A stretch of DNA of 42,457 nt from Gammaproteobacteria bacterium (lineage in GTDB: Bacteria > Pseudomonadota > Gammaproteobacteria > GCA-001735895): positions 1-42,457 of the forward strand of contig JACNJF010000035.1 of assembly GCA_014382695.1 (NCBI GenBank), written 5' to 3'. Of this stretch, positions 1 through 9,940 are shown in pieces. The position numbers and the translations under genes are program-made. The notes under the pieces were generated by a model that did not search any database, was not told the DNA's origin, and saw nothing but the letters and a program-made list of their open reading frames with translations. How positions within the stretch are numbered: the stretch's first letter is position 1; the number at the start of each line of letters is the position of its first letter.

Positions 1-41
1 GACAACAGCAGGGTAAGGAGTAAAAAGCTGATCAGTCGCAT
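1..41 (-). CDS. 5' end of a truncated CDS with a signal-peptide-like N-terminus (MRLISFLLLTLLLS...), continuing off the left edge
   Basis: Minus-strand ATG at 41..39 directly downstream of the tlpA-like stop; hydrophobic N-terminus. Family not determinable from 14 codons. Confidence 0.5.
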   Translation of the reverse strand, partial: MRLISFLLLTLLL

Positions 42-56
42 AAAATTAACCCTGGT

Positions 57-539
57 TTATTGATTTAGAAGTTGCTGGATGGCCTGTTCCATTTTGGCCT
101 TGTCCTTTTCGCGAAAACCGATGTGCGAGGCATACAGCTTGCCGTCGCGTCCGATCAGATAACTGCTCGGCATGCCGCGCAGATTATAAGCTTTAGCGGA
201 CTCACCATCAGCATCGAAGGCGATGGTAAAGTGTGCTTCCAGTTTTTGCAGAAATTCATCCGCCAGCGCACGGTTCTTGTCCAGGTTGACTGCAACCACT
301 TCAAGTCCCTTGTCCTGATAGCGCGCCTGCATCTCGTTCATCCAGGGGAAAGACTGGCGGCATGGTATACACCAGGATGCCCAGAAGTCGAGATACACGA
401 CTTTACCCTGTAGTTTAGCAAGATCAAACTCGCCCTGCAGTGCTGGCAGTTTAATCAACGGTGCCTGCGTGACCGCAGCCAATGATAGCTGGCTAAACAA
501 AAGTGCGCCTGCCAGGCAGATAATTTTTAATAATCGCAT
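57..539 (-). CDS. TlpA/ResA-like periplasmic thioredoxin
   Basis: Signal peptide followed by thioredoxin fold with WASWCIPCRQSFP (CxxC) and cis-Pro region GMPSSYLIG. Confidence 0.9.
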   Translation of the reverse strand: MRLLKIICLAGALLFSQLSLAAVTQAPLIKLPALQGEFDLAKLQGKVVYLDFWASWCIPCRQSFPWMNEMQARYQDKGLEVVAVNLDKNRALADEFLQKLEAHFTIAFDADGESAKAYNLRGMPSSYLIGRDGKLYASHIGFREKDKAKMEQAIQQLLNQ

Positions 540-605
540 GCTAATACCCTGTTATTAGTTTTGTAGTGAATGAATGGCAGCTTATGTTAGCAGTCTTAAC
601 TAAGC

Positions 606-680
606 CTTAAGGTTGCTAAAGCTTAAGATGCCTTAAGAAAACCTTAAGTTACGGCATGAATACTCTAGCAGCGGCTTAAG
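606..680. promoter_or_regulatory. Cluster of CTTAAG half-sites, probable PmrA/QseB-type response-regulator boxes
   Basis: CTTAAG at 606, 622, 632, 643 and 675. 632-648 is CTTAAG-aaaac-CTTAAG, i.e. CTTAAG-N5-CTTAAG, between divergent tlpA-like and response-regulator genes. Confidence 0.65.
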
Positions 681-753
681 GCTTGCCATCAGAGATATGG
701 GGAGGCAAGCTGTCAGCCAGCGCAGTGCTTATTTTAACCATCCGGTATCTATA

Positions 754-1410
754 GTGAAAATATTATTAGTGGAAGACGATGCATTGCTGGGGGAAGGTTT
801 ATTCACCGGTCTGCAACGTATGAAATATGCGGTCGACTGGATAAAGAATGGTGAAACTGCCCTAAGCTCCATGCAGCAGAATGAATACGATGCGGTGATA
901 CTGGATATTGGACTGCCGCGCATGAGTGGGCTGGAGGTTCTGAAGCAGGCTCGCAACCGCGGAAATGCCCTGCCGGTATTGATTCTGACCGCACTGGATG
1001 CGGTCAGCGATCGTGTCAACGGACTGGATGCGGGGGCGGATGACTATCTGGTCAAACCGTTTGAATTTACTGAGCTGTGCGCGCGCCTGCGTGCCCTGAC
1101 CCGCCGCACACGCGGGATCAGTGAGCAGAAAATCTGTTTCAAAAACATTGAAATTGATCCGGCGGCGCATAACGTTACTCTGGATGGGCAGGCAATAGAA
1201 TTATCCAGACGTGAGTTTGCGCTGCTGGAAGAGCTGGTTTCCAGTGCTGGTCGGGTGCTATCGAAAAACTATCTGGAGCAGAAACTGTACAGCTGGGGCG
1301 ATGAGATTGGCAGTAATACGATCGAGGTACATGTCCATCATCTGCGTAAAAAGTTTGGTGCTGAACTAATCAAAACCTTGCGTGGCGTCGGTTATATCGT
1401 GCCCAAATAA
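754..1410 (+). CDS. OmpR/PhoB-family response regulator (QseB/PmrA-like)
   Basis: ILLVEDDALLGEG receiver start, phosphoacceptor VILDIGLP, KPF, winged-helix EVHVHHLRKKFG...GVGYIV. GTG start at 754 preferred over the longer ORF. Confidence 0.92.
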   Translation: MKILLVEDDALLGEGLFTGLQRMKYAVDWIKNGETALSSMQQNEYDAVILDIGLPRMSGLEVLKQARNRGNALPVLILTALDAVSDRVNGLDAGADDYLVKPFEFTELCARLRALTRRTRGISEQKICFKNIEIDPAAHNVTLDGQAIELSRREFALLEELVSSAGRVLSKNYLEQKLYSWGDEIGSNTIEVHVHHLRKKFGAELIKTLRGVGYIVPK

Positions 1411-2846
1411 TGCCCATGTCGATCCGTTATCATCTGATCATCCGTCTGTTTATCGCGTCATTGCTGCTGGTCGGGGCTGCCGCACTGGTTGGTTATAAGG
1501 ATCTGCAGTACGAATCACGCGAACTGTTTGATGGCCAGTTAGCGCGCTCTGCACGACTCATTCTGAGTATGCTTCAGGCCGATGTGGAGCAGAATAATTT
1601 CTCCAGTATCCAGCAGTTTCTGAACCAGAATCAGCTGGCTTCCCCGCTAACAGAGGCTGGCAGTGGCATTGAAGAGCTGGAATCCGGGCATGTTTATGAA
1701 ACCAAGCTGGGATTTCAGGTATGGGATCATCTGGGCAATCTAATCCTGAAATCTTCGAATGTACCGATTGACCCCATCAGTGAGCTCGCGAATGGCTATA
1801 GCGATCGCCATTTTATGCAGCATGACTGGCGTGTTTTCAGTCTGACCAGTCAGGATACGCGCTACCGCTGTATCGCCGCCGAACGCATCGACGTTAGAAA
1901 CGATCTGATCGGCAAGATCAGCTCTGATCTGCTGACGCTGTTTTTGCTGCTGATCCCGGTACTGTTACTGACGATGTGGATTGCGATCCGACAGGGCCTG
2001 AGTTCGCTGCAGAATCTGGCCGCGCAGATTCAGCATCTGGGAGTGGATAAGCTGGATTCCCTGTCTCAGCAAAATGCGCCCGCCGAAATTATCACCATCA
2101 CCGGTGCGTTGAACCAGTTATTACTGAAGCTAAAAAATGCCCTGGCGCGTGAAAAACGTATCACCTCGGATGCCGCGCATGAGCTAAGAACCCCGCTGGC
2201 GGCGGTTAAGCTGCATGCTGAACTGGCCCGCACAGCGCACAATGAGCGTGAGCGCAAAGAATCGATTGCACAGGTATTACTGGGCATAGACCGCACCACC
2301 CATCTGGTGGATCAGATTCTGGCACTGGCCAGGCTGGAGCCAGAAAGCTTCAGTCAGCAGCTCAGCCCGGTTAACCTGAGCCGACTGGTAATCGATGAGG
2401 TCGCGATGCTGGCACCCCTGGCCTACGCTAAAAATATCGAAATATCGGTTAACGAAGGTGCGGAGCTGAGTATCCTTGCCGAAGATACCTCGTTACGCCT
2501 GATGGTTAGAAACCTGATCAATAATGCCATCATTTACACCCAGCCGGGTGGTGAAATCGAAGTCAGTGTTTCGATCCAGGGCGGGGCTCCCTGTCTGATC
2601 GTAATGGATAACGGACCGGGTATTGCTGACACCGAAAAAGAGCGTGTGATGGAGCGATTTTATCGAGTTGAAAACCATGCAGCGCCGGGTTGTGGCATCG
2701 GTTTGTCGATTGTAATGCGGGTGGTCGAGCTACTCAATGCGCGCCTGAAAATGGAAGATTCGGATAGGCATACGAAAACGGGCTTAAAAGTGATAGTTTG
2801 TTTTAAAAATATTCAGCTAGATCAAAGGGATGCATTATTAAGTTAA
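1410..2846 (+). CDS. Sensor histidine kinase (QseC/PmrB-like)
   Basis: Two TM segments, H-box SDAAHELRTPLAAVKLHAE, N-box NLINNAIIYTQPGG, G-box DNGPGIA; start overlaps the regulator stop. Confidence 0.92.
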   Translation: MPMSIRYHLIIRLFIASLLLVGAAALVGYKDLQYESRELFDGQLARSARLILSMLQADVEQNNFSSIQQFLNQNQLASPLTEAGSGIEELESGHVYETKLGFQVWDHLGNLILKSSNVPIDPISELANGYSDRHFMQHDWRVFSLTSQDTRYRCIAAERIDVRNDLIGKISSDLLTLFLLLIPVLLLTMWIAIRQGLSSLQNLAAQIQHLGVDKLDSLSQQNAPAEIITITGALNQLLLKLKNALAREKRITSDAAHELRTPLAAVKLHAELARTAHNERERKESIAQVLLGIDRTTHLVDQILALARLEPESFSQQLSPVNLSRLVIDEVAMLAPLAYAKNIEISVNEGAELSILAEDTSLRLMVRNLINNAIIYTQPGGEIEVSVSIQGGAPCLIVMDNGPGIADTEKERVMERFYRVENHAAPGCGIGLSIVMRVVELLNARLKMEDSDRHTKTGLKVIVCFKNIQLDQRDALLS

Positions 2847-2890
2847 TTGATTAAAATAGGGTTTTACTTTGCCGTGATAATAATCAATTA
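2844..2890. repeat. Perfect 10-bp inverted repeat TAATTGATTA ... TAATCAATTA
   Basis: Arms 2844-2853 and 2881-2890 between the histidine kinase stop and the LysR start. Confidence 0.6.
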
Positions 2891-2918
2891 TAAGGACTAT
2901 TATAAAGAGTAGTTACGA

Positions 2919-3866
2919 ATGAGCATTTCGCCTCCCAGTTATAAACAGAACCGACTAAAACAGTTACGCGCTTTTTGCAAAGCGGTAGAAACCAAAAGTA
3001 TCTCCAAGGCCGGTGAAGAGCTGTTTCTGTCTCAACCCACCGTTTCACTGCAAATCCGGGCTCTCGAACGCGAGCTGTGTGTGCAGGTATTCGAGCGGCG
3101 TGGTCCGGTCATCAACCTGACCCCGGATGGCAAAATTCTGTATGAGTTGTCCAAGCCATTGATCAACGGCATCGATAACCTGTCGCAGAATTTTAACAGC
3201 CTGGCCGGCAATTCCGAATCGGGTGAGCTGCATATCACCGCAGGTCATACCGCCTGTATGTACCTGTTACCCAAGTATATCCATCGCTTTAAGGAAGAAA
3301 ATCCGGGCGTACACGTCAAGCTTTCCAACAATACCGGTAAGGATGGGCGCGTGCTACTGAAGGCGGATAACGTTGATTTCGCGGTGGGCACCGACGCTGC
3401 CGAAGGTGACAACATGATATTCGAACCGCTGTTTGAATATGATCCGGTGTTGATTACGCCAATCGATCACCCGCTGGCCGGCAAGGAAAACGTTACCCTG
3501 AAGGATATTTCGCCCTATGGACTGATACTGCCACCCCGAGAGTTATCGACCTGGCGCAAGGTCGATCGAATCTTTTCAGAACACGATGTGCCTTATCAGG
3601 TATCGATGGAAGTCGGCGGCTGGGAAGTGATCAAGAAGTATGTCGAGGAAGGCATGGGGATTTCGATCGTCAGTTGCCTGTGCCTGACCGGCAAGGAAAA
3701 TATCTATGCGATTCCGATCCCACAGTATTTCCCCACGCAGGTTTACGGAGCGGTGATTCGTAAAGGCAAATTTCTCACCCCGCAGGCACGCAGTTTTCTG
3801 GAGATCCTGTCGCACAATGATTTTGATGAAATCTGCCCGGGTAAGAAAAAATTCATTGCTCGTTGA
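2919..3866 (+). CDS. LysR-family transcriptional regulator
   Basis: N-terminal HTH LRAFCKAVETKSISKAGEELFLSQPTVSLQIRALERELCVQVFERR and periplasmic-binding-like effector domain. Confidence 0.93.
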   Translation: MSISPPSYKQNRLKQLRAFCKAVETKSISKAGEELFLSQPTVSLQIRALERELCVQVFERRGPVINLTPDGKILYELSKPLINGIDNLSQNFNSLAGNSESGELHITAGHTACMYLLPKYIHRFKEENPGVHVKLSNNTGKDGRVLLKADNVDFAVGTDAAEGDNMIFEPLFEYDPVLITPIDHPLAGKENVTLKDISPYGLILPPRELSTWRKVDRIFSEHDVPYQVSMEVGGWEVIKKYVEEGMGISIVSCLCLTGKENIYAIPIPQYFPTQVYGAVIRKGKFLTPQARSFLEILSHNDFDEICPGKKKFIAR

Positions 3867-3962
3867 GCTTTCCAGTATTGCGAAACTCAATATAGTGCAT
3901 TAACGCTGTAAGCTTACCTGTCGGCACTAATTCCTTTAAACTACGCAACAGAACTCTTATAC

Positions 3963-4058
3963 CAATAAAAGCCCCTGAATATTATGGGTTTATTGTGCAG
4001 AAGCACTATTCTGCATGAAATGAAGCTGGCCAGGCACTTTTGATAAAGTGCTATGCCA
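3963..4058 (+). promoter_or_regulatory. Candidate structured RNA leader (three consecutive hairpins) upstream of acnB
   Basis: HP1 CAATAAA(3963-3969)/TTTATTG(3989-3995) plus CCC/GGG; HP2 TGCAGAA-gcacta-TTCTGCA (3996-4015); HP3 TGGC-cag-GCACTTT-tgat-AAAGTGC-tat-GCCA (4027-4058). Confidence 0.5.
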
Positions 4059-4103
4059 GATCTTTCAATCCGACAGCCGAACATACAATTACCGAGGTCC
4101 TCC

Positions 4104-6686
4104 ATGTTAGAAGCCTATCAACAACACGTAGCAGAACGCGCCAAACAGGGTATTCCACCACTGCCGTTAAATGCAGAACAGGTTGCTGCCCTGGTCGAAT
4201 TGCTCAAAGCGCCAGCTGCGGGCTCAGAACAGACTCTGGTCGAACTGATCACCGACCGCGTCCCACCCGGTGTGGATGAAGCGGCCTATGTCAAGGCAGG
4301 CTTTCTGGCGGCGCTTGCGCGCGGTGAAGCGAACTCTCCACTGATCAACAAGTCCAGAGCGGTAGAGCTGCTGGGTACCATGATGGGTGGTTACAATATT
4401 CAGCCACTGGTTGAATTACTGGATGATGCCGAGCTGGGCGCACTGGCGGCAGAACAGCTTAAATATACCCTGCTGATTTTTGATGCCTTCCATGACGTAA
4501 ATGAAAAAGCCGCTGGTGGAAACCCGCATGCGAAAGCCGTGATGCAATCCTGGGCGGATGCAGACTGGTTTACGCGCAAAAACAAGGTAGGCGATGCGAT
4601 TAAGCTGACCGTGTTTAAGGTGACCGGCGAAACCAATACCGATGACCTGTCACCAGCGCAGGATGCCTGGTCGCGTCCGGATATTCCGTTACACGCGCTG
4701 GCGATGCTGAAAAACCCACGCGATGGGATTCATTCGGCGAATGAACAGATTATTGAGCTAAAGAAAAAAGGTAACCCGGTAGTGTATGTCGGCGATGTGG
4801 TCGGTACCGGCTCTTCGCGTAAATCGGCCACCAACTCGGTGCTGTGGGCGACCGGCGATGATATTCCGTTTGTACCTAACAAGCGTCAGGGCGGTGTGGT
4901 GCTGGGCAGCAAGATTGCCCCGATCTTTTTTAATACGGTGGAAGATTCCGGTGCACTGCCGATCGAATGTCCGGTCGATAACCTGAACATGGGCGATGTG
5001 ATTATCCTCAAGCCTTACGAAGGCAAGATTGTTGATGAAGCCGGCAAGGTAATTTCCGAATTTAGTCTGAAAACCGATGTGATTTTTGATGAAGTACAGG
5101 CCGGTGGCCGTATTCCTCTGATCATTGGGCGCTCACTCACGGAGCGGGCTCGTGAAAATCTAGGCCTGGGTGCGAGCGATGTGTTCCGTCGTCCGGTAGA
5201 TCCGAGTGATAGTGGTAAAGGTTTTACCCTGGCACAGAAAATGGTCGGTAAGGCCTGTGGCGTGGCTGGTATCCGCCCCGGCACCTATTGTGAGCCTCGT
5301 ATGAGTACGGTCGGTTCGCAGGATACGACCGGTCCAATGACACGGGACGAACTCAAAGAGCTGGCCTGTCTGGGCTTTTCTGCGGATCTGGTGATGCAGT
5401 CATTCTGCCATACCGCAGCCTATCCGAAACCGGTCGATATCAATACCCAGCACACGCTGCCGGATTTCATCCAGACCCGTGGCGGTGTATCGTTACGCCC
5501 TGGCGACGGTATTATCCATTCCTGGCTGAATCGCATGCTACTGCCGGATCAGGTCGGTACCGGTGGTGATTCGCATACCCGTTTTCCACTCGGGATCTCC
5601 TTCCCAGCCGGCTCGGGCCTGGTTGCCTTCGGTGCGGCACTGGGTGTTATCCCGCTGGATATGCCGGAGTCGGTGCTGGTCAAGTTCAGCGGTGAAATGC
5701 AGCCCGGTATCACCCTGCGTGATCTGGTGAATGCGATTCCCTATGCTGCGCTCAAGCGTGGCCTGCTGACGATCGAAAAGAAAGGCAAAAAGAATATCTA
5801 TAACGGCCGTATCCTGGAGATTCAGGGTCTGCCGGATCTGAAGGTTGAGCAGGCCTTCGAATTATCCGACGCCTCTGCCGAGCGTTCTGCCGGTGGTTGT
5901 ACGATTGCACTGTCTGAAGCTTCGGTCGCCGAATATCTGCGCTCCAATATCGTCATGCTACGCTGGATGATCGACAACGGTTATCAGGATGTGCGCACCC
6001 TCGAAAGACGTGTACGGGCGATGGAAGAATGGCTCAAAAATCCGAGCCTGCTGCGTGCTGATGAGAATGCCGAATACGCCGAAGTGATTGAAATCAATAT
6101 GACTGAAATCACCGAGCCGCTGCTGGCCTGTCCGAACGACCCGGATGATGTGAAGCCGTTGTCAGAAGTGGCCGGTCGTAAGATCGATGAAGTCTTTATC
6201 GGCTCCTGCATGACCAATGTTGGACATTTCCGTGCTGCGGCCAAACTGCTGGAAATTTCCGGTGGTGTGATTCCGACTCGGCTGTGGGTGGCTCCGCCCA
6301 CCAAGATGGATGAGCAGCAGTTGATGGAAGAGGGTATCTACAATATCTTTGCGGCATCCGGTGCGCGCACCGAAATGCCGGGCTGTTCGCTGTGCATGGG
6401 GAATCAGGCGCGTATTGCGGCCAACTCTACCGCAGTCTCCACCTCGACCCGTAACTTTCCGAACCGTTTAGGTCAGGGCGCCGATGTGTTTCTGTCTTCT
6501 GCTGAACTGGCTGCGGTCGCGGCGATTCTGGGCAAGCTGCCAACGGTAGCGGAATACATGGAGTATGCGGGCAAGATCAACAGCATGGCACCGGAAATCT
6601 ATAAGTACCTGAACTTTGATCAACTGCCGGAATATGTGGCCTCTGCCGAACGTGGCAGAACCATGACCGTTGAAATGAGTTTCTAG
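4104..6686 (+). CDS. acnB: Aconitate hydratase B (bifunctional aconitase/2-methylisocitrate dehydratase)
   Basis: [22 protein letters not shown] start; [57 protein letters not shown] (Fe-S cysteines). Confidence 0.98.
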   Translation: MLEAYQQHVAERAKQGIPPLPLNAEQVAALVELLKAPAAGSEQTLVELITDRVPPGVDEAAYVKAGFLAALARGEANSPLINKSRAVELLGTMMGGYNIQPLVELLDDAELGALAAEQLKYTLLIFDAFHDVNEKAAGGNPHAKAVMQSWADADWFTRKNKVGDAIKLTVFKVTGETNTDDLSPAQDAWSRPDIPLHALAMLKNPRDGIHSANEQIIELKKKGNPVVYVGDVVGTGSSRKSATNSVLWATGDDIPFVPNKRQGGVVLGSKIAPIFFNTVEDSGALPIECPVDNLNMGDVIILKPYEGKIVDEAGKVISEFSLKTDVIFDEVQAGGRIPLIIGRSLTERARENLGLGASDVFRRPVDPSDSGKGFTLAQKMVGKACGVAGIRPGTYCEPRMSTVGSQDTTGPMTRDELKELACLGFSADLVMQSFCHTAAYPKPVDINTQHTLPDFIQTRGGVSLRPGDGIIHSWLNRMLLPDQVGTGGDSHTRFPLGISFPAGSGLVAFGAALGVIPLDMPESVLVKFSGEMQPGITLRDLVNAIPYAALKRGLLTIEKKGKKNIYNGRILEIQGLPDLKVEQAFELSDASAERSAGGCTIALSEASVAEYLRSNIVMLRWMIDNGYQDVRTLERRVRAMEEWLKNPSLLRADENAEYAEVIEINMTEITEPLLACPNDPDDVKPLSEVAGRKIDEVFIGSCMTNVGHFRAAAKLLEISGGVIPTRLWVAPPTKMDEQQLMEEGIYNIFAASGARTEMPGCSLCMGNQARIAANSTAVSTSTRNFPNRLGQGADVFLSSAELAAVAAILGKLPTVAEYMEYAGKINSMAPEIYKYLNFDQLPEYVASAERGRTMTVEMSF

Positions 6687-6697
6687 CAAACCCTCTG

Positions 6698-6735
6698 AAC
6701 CCTGAAGTCTGCAACGCTGGACTTCAGGGTTTTTT
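6698..6735 (+). terminator. Rho-independent terminator of acnB
   Basis: Perfect 12-bp stem AACCCTGAAGTC / GACTTCAGGGTT followed by T-tract. Confidence 0.9.
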
Positions 6736-6875
6736 CATCTGTGTTCACACACAAACACCGCGCAACAACAAACTGCCAGTGGGCTGAATAAGCCTGTCAT
6801 TTTTTTAGCAAGCAATCGACTTTTAGTCGCCGATGGTTTAGCGTTTAGCGGACTTAGTAGCTAAAAGATGAACCC

Positions 6876-7226
6876 ATGTCCCGATACAGTAAAAAACCCC
6901 TGATCTCCGATCAAACCCGAGACGATGCGATGAAAGTCGCGCGCGCCACGCAAAAGGCAGGACAAACCAAAGAGCAGACCAGACTGATTGCCCAGGGTAT
7001 TCAGAAGGGCATCGATCACTATAAAAAACAGCAAAAATCGAAAGCCCGAGAGCTCGATAAAAAGCTGAAAAATATTGCATCGAATGCCGGCGATAGCGCA
7101 ACACTGCAAGAGGGCGCAACGGATACAGTTTACAAAAGCTGCCGCCTGCCCTGGTTCCTGCTGCTATTGTCCTGGGCCGGGTTTGTCTCCTATCTGATTC
7201 TGGTTGAGCAGGGACTGTGGTCTTGA
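6876..7226 (+). CDS. DUF2956-like protein with C-terminal TM helix
   Basis: MSRYSKKPLISDQTRDDAMKVARATQKAGQTKEQTRLIAQGIQKGI resembles the DUF2956 family; C-terminal hydrophobic segment. Confidence 0.75.
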   Translation: MSRYSKKPLISDQTRDDAMKVARATQKAGQTKEQTRLIAQGIQKGIDHYKKQQKSKARELDKKLKNIASNAGDSATLQEGATDTVYKSCRLPWFLLLLSWAGFVSYLILVEQGLWS

Positions 7227-7582
7227 ACCTGCCCATTCACCCGGTGCTGGTTTCTATTTTTCTGCTGCTGTGCAGTAACGTGTTTATGACCTTTGCCTGG
7301 TATGCGCATCTGAAAGAGCTGAATCATAAGCCCTGGATCATCGCCGCGTTGGTCAGCTGGGGTATTGCCTTATTCGAATACCTGTTTCAGGTGCCGGCAA
7401 ACCGGATTGGTTATAGCGTACTATCGGTTGGTCAGCTGAAGATTATTCAGGAAGTGATTACCCTTTCGGTGTTTGTTCCGTTTTCGGTGATGTATCTGAA
7501 GGAACCGCTGAAGCTGGATTATCTATGGGCAGGGCTATGCCTGGTTGGCGCGGTCTATTTCATGTTCCGAAGCAAGTTTTAG
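7217..7582 (+). CDS. DMT-like small membrane protein (DUF486 family)
   Basis: Four TM segments; FMTFAWYAHLK ... FEYLFQVPANRIGY ... LKIIQEVITLSVFVPFSVMYLKE is DUF486-like. Overlaps upstream CDS by 10 nt. Confidence 0.85.
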   Translation: MVLNLPIHPVLVSIFLLLCSNVFMTFAWYAHLKELNHKPWIIAALVSWGIALFEYLFQVPANRIGYSVLSVGQLKIIQEVITLSVFVPFSVMYLKEPLKLDYLWAGLCLVGAVYFMFRSKF

Positions 7583-7616
7583 GAGCCTGCCGGAATCAAC
7601 TCAGGAGAAAGTTTTA

Positions 7617-8063
7617 ATGACTATTGTACGTGTCTTACTGCTGTGGATATTGATTGCAGTTTCAGCCGTTAATGCTGAAAAACTGATTATCGGGCCGACT
7701 GCACTGGTGGTGATACAGGAAGCCAGTATCAGTTTTAATGCACGGGTCGATACCGGAGCTGGAACGACTTCTATTCATGCCAAAAATATCCAGATTGCAA
7801 ATGGTATGGTGGACTATACCATCATCAATCAGTCCGGCAGTGAAGCGCGCCTGAGCTCAAGGGTCGTGCGTGAAGGGGTGGTTAAAAACGCCGAAGTGCG
7901 TGAGACAAGAGTCTTTGTTTATCTGAATATTCAGCATCAGGGCCAGACTCGGCAAACACTGGTGAACCTGAATGATCGTAGCAAATCCAGCTATAAACTG
8001 TTGCTCGGTAGAAACTGGCTGACAGGCAGCTATCTGGTGGATGTCGATAAGGTGGCACAGTAG
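7617..8063 (+). CDS. Secreted retropepsin-like aspartic protease (putative ATP-dependent zinc protease family)
   Basis: Signal peptide, RVDTGAGTTSIHA (DTGA active-site motif), LLLGRNWL. Confidence 0.8.
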   Translation: MTIVRVLLLWILIAVSAVNAEKLIIGPTALVVIQEASISFNARVDTGAGTTSIHAKNIQIANGMVDYTIINQSGSEARLSSRVVREGVVKNAEVRETRVFVYLNIQHQGQTRQTLVNLNDRSKSSYKLLLGRNWLTGSYLVDVDKVAQ

Positions 8064-8076
8064 TAAAACGACACTG

Positions 8077-8107
8077 AAAAAAAGCCTGCACTTCGGCAGG
8101 CTTTTTT
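8077..8107. terminator. Bidirectional intrinsic terminator
   Basis: AAAAAAAGCCTGC-acttcg-GCAGGCTTTTTT between convergent genes. Confidence 0.9.
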
Positions 8108-8128
8108 ATCGGCTTCTGTCAGGCAGGG

Positions 8129-9421
8129 CTAGAAGCGATGACTCCAGTTAATCTCTAGTTCCCACTGTTCCATTTGTACTGAACCCGTCTGGCCCGCGGT
8201 AAAAGGGGAGCTACCATCTATTTCTTCATTCAGCGCCAGGGTAAAGGCAAGGTTGAACGCGCTTTGCTGACTATACTGGTAGCTGGAACCCAGGCTCAGA
8301 TGGTTACGAATGGTAGCGGGTGCCAGTACGTTGAACAGCGCCTGGGTTCCCTTGAATAATGCGCTCGCGTGGCTGTAACCTGCACGTAGAGTCAAGCGGT
8401 CATCGAACGCCCACTGCACGCCCAGTTTGATGATATCCATATCCTGCCAGCCAAAGCCCAGTCCGCCATCGGCACCCAGAAAATCGCTGGGGCCAGTAAG
8501 GGGTAAGGCATTCGAGTTTGCCAGTGAGTTAATTTCGCCATAATTAATACGCTGATAGTCCAGCACCAGGCTGACTTGTGGTGAAATGCCATACACCAGT
8601 CCAACGACCCAGGTGGATGGGGTATCGAAGTCACCCTGTTCTGCGAATAAGCCCGCGTATTTATCAAACTTACCCATGTATAAGCGGCTTTGATAAGATA
8701 CGCCTAGTGACAGCTGCTGGTTCATTTTACCCAGCCAGCCCAGTCGAACACCGTAACCCCAGGCCGTATCGACACCGTTGTTGGAAACTTTTGCCGGGTT
8801 GGTACTTAAGCCTGCAAAAGGTTCCAGGCCGGTCGCTTCGAAGCGTTGTACCGCAATAATCGGCATCACTCCAAACCAGTTATTCTGCGCGACTTCCAGC
8901 GCATAGGTTACACCGACAAACAGCTGTTCAAAATTTACCCCGGTGGGTGAAGTTGCAGGGCTTGAATTTGGGTTTGCCGGATTATAAAAGTTTGCAAACA
9001 CGGCACTATCATACTCGGTGTTCATGCCCCCGTTTCCCCCTACAGAAACGCCCAGCGTACTGGACTCTGTGAGCGGCCTGTTCCAGCCAAAGTGAGGGAT
9101 TAAAAACAGGTCATTCTCACTGATATAATCTCCAGCAGTAACAAAGGGAGCACCTGGAGAGGCATTGTCATCGGCGGTATACCCTCTTTTCGAAGGGCTG
9201 AATAAGGCTGCACCCGCATCCCAGCGGTGACCAACCACAGCCATACCGGCCGGATTCGTAGCTGCCGCCATACTATCCTGCGGCAGGGCCACGCCGGCCC
9301 CGACCATGCCCTTATTAATAGTGCCAAAGCCAGTCGGAGAATAGCCATTGGTAGCGAATGCAGATTGAGTGAATGAGCCAGCCAGTAACAGGCAGGCAAC
9401 TATACCAGTGTATTTTTGCAT
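8129..9421 (-). CDS. FadL/OmpP1/TodX-family outer membrane transporter
   Basis: Signal peptide, NGYSPTGFGTINKGMVGAGVALPQDSMAAATNPAGMA, beta-barrel repeats, C-terminal aromatic (WSHRF). Confidence 0.92.
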   Translation of the reverse strand: MQKYTGIVACLLLAGSFTQSAFATNGYSPTGFGTINKGMVGAGVALPQDSMAAATNPAGMAVVGHRWDAGAALFSPSKRGYTADDNASPGAPFVTAGDYISENDLFLIPHFGWNRPLTESSTLGVSVGGNGGMNTEYDSAVFANFYNPANPNSSPATSPTGVNFEQLFVGVTYALEVAQNNWFGVMPIIAVQRFEATGLEPFAGLSTNPAKVSNNGVDTAWGYGVRLGWLGKMNQQLSLGVSYQSRLYMGKFDKYAGLFAEQGDFDTPSTWVVGLVYGISPQVSLVLDYQRINYGEINSLANSNALPLTGPSDFLGADGGLGFGWQDMDIIKLGVQWAFDDRLTLRAGYSHASALFKGTQALFNVLAPATIRNHLSLGSSYQYSQQSAFNLAFTLALNEEIDGSSPFTAGQTGSVQMEQWELEINWSHRF

Positions 9422-9714
9422 GATTATTATCGTCCTTAAAGATGAAAGTTATTTTAGTTACTGCGGCGTATTGTTATGGATGTAAAATTGATTTAACGCA
9501 GTCAGTTTTATACCGGCAGTTATTATTATAGGGCTCTAGAAAGAGTAACAAGTCTGGAGGCTTAGCAAAGCCAGGGTAATAAATCGGGCATAATGTTATA
9601 CCAGATAAAAGGTGCTCGCAATGTTGCTCCAGCAGGAAAACATGAAATAGGCTTTTGGCAGGAGCCACTTTGGCGCTAATATCGGCGTATAAGGAACTTA
9701 TTCTGGAGCTAAAG

Positions 9715-9921
9715 ATGAAGCGAATGATGGTTTATGGACTGGTCTTTTCGAGTGTCATGGGCTGTTCTAATCAACAGGTTTACAACGCTATTCAGGAAAA
9801 CCGCAAGGTGGAGTGCATGAAATTACCTGTACCGGAATACGAGGAATGTATGCAGGACTATTCCCGCCCCTATGATGAATATGAGCAGGAACGTAAAAAA
9901 TTAAAGCAACAACGTTATTAA
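9715..9921 (+). CDS. Small lipoprotein
   Basis: Lipobox SVMGC near N-terminus; SD ctggag; charged C-terminus. Confidence 0.7.
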   Translation: MKRMMVYGLVFSSVMGCSNQQVYNAIQENRKVECMKLPVPEYEECMQDYSRPYDEYEQERKKLKQQRY

Positions 9922-9940
9922 CCCGTTCAGGAGAGACGAC

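Noticed and set aside
72-413. Many antisense/overlapping ORFs in the supplied track (e.g. 72..413 +, 22042..22893 +, 29552..30433 +, 39434..39898 +)
   Set aside because: They lie opposite or out of frame with well-supported genes, show no recognisable domains, and are expected by chance in moderately GC-rich coding DNA.
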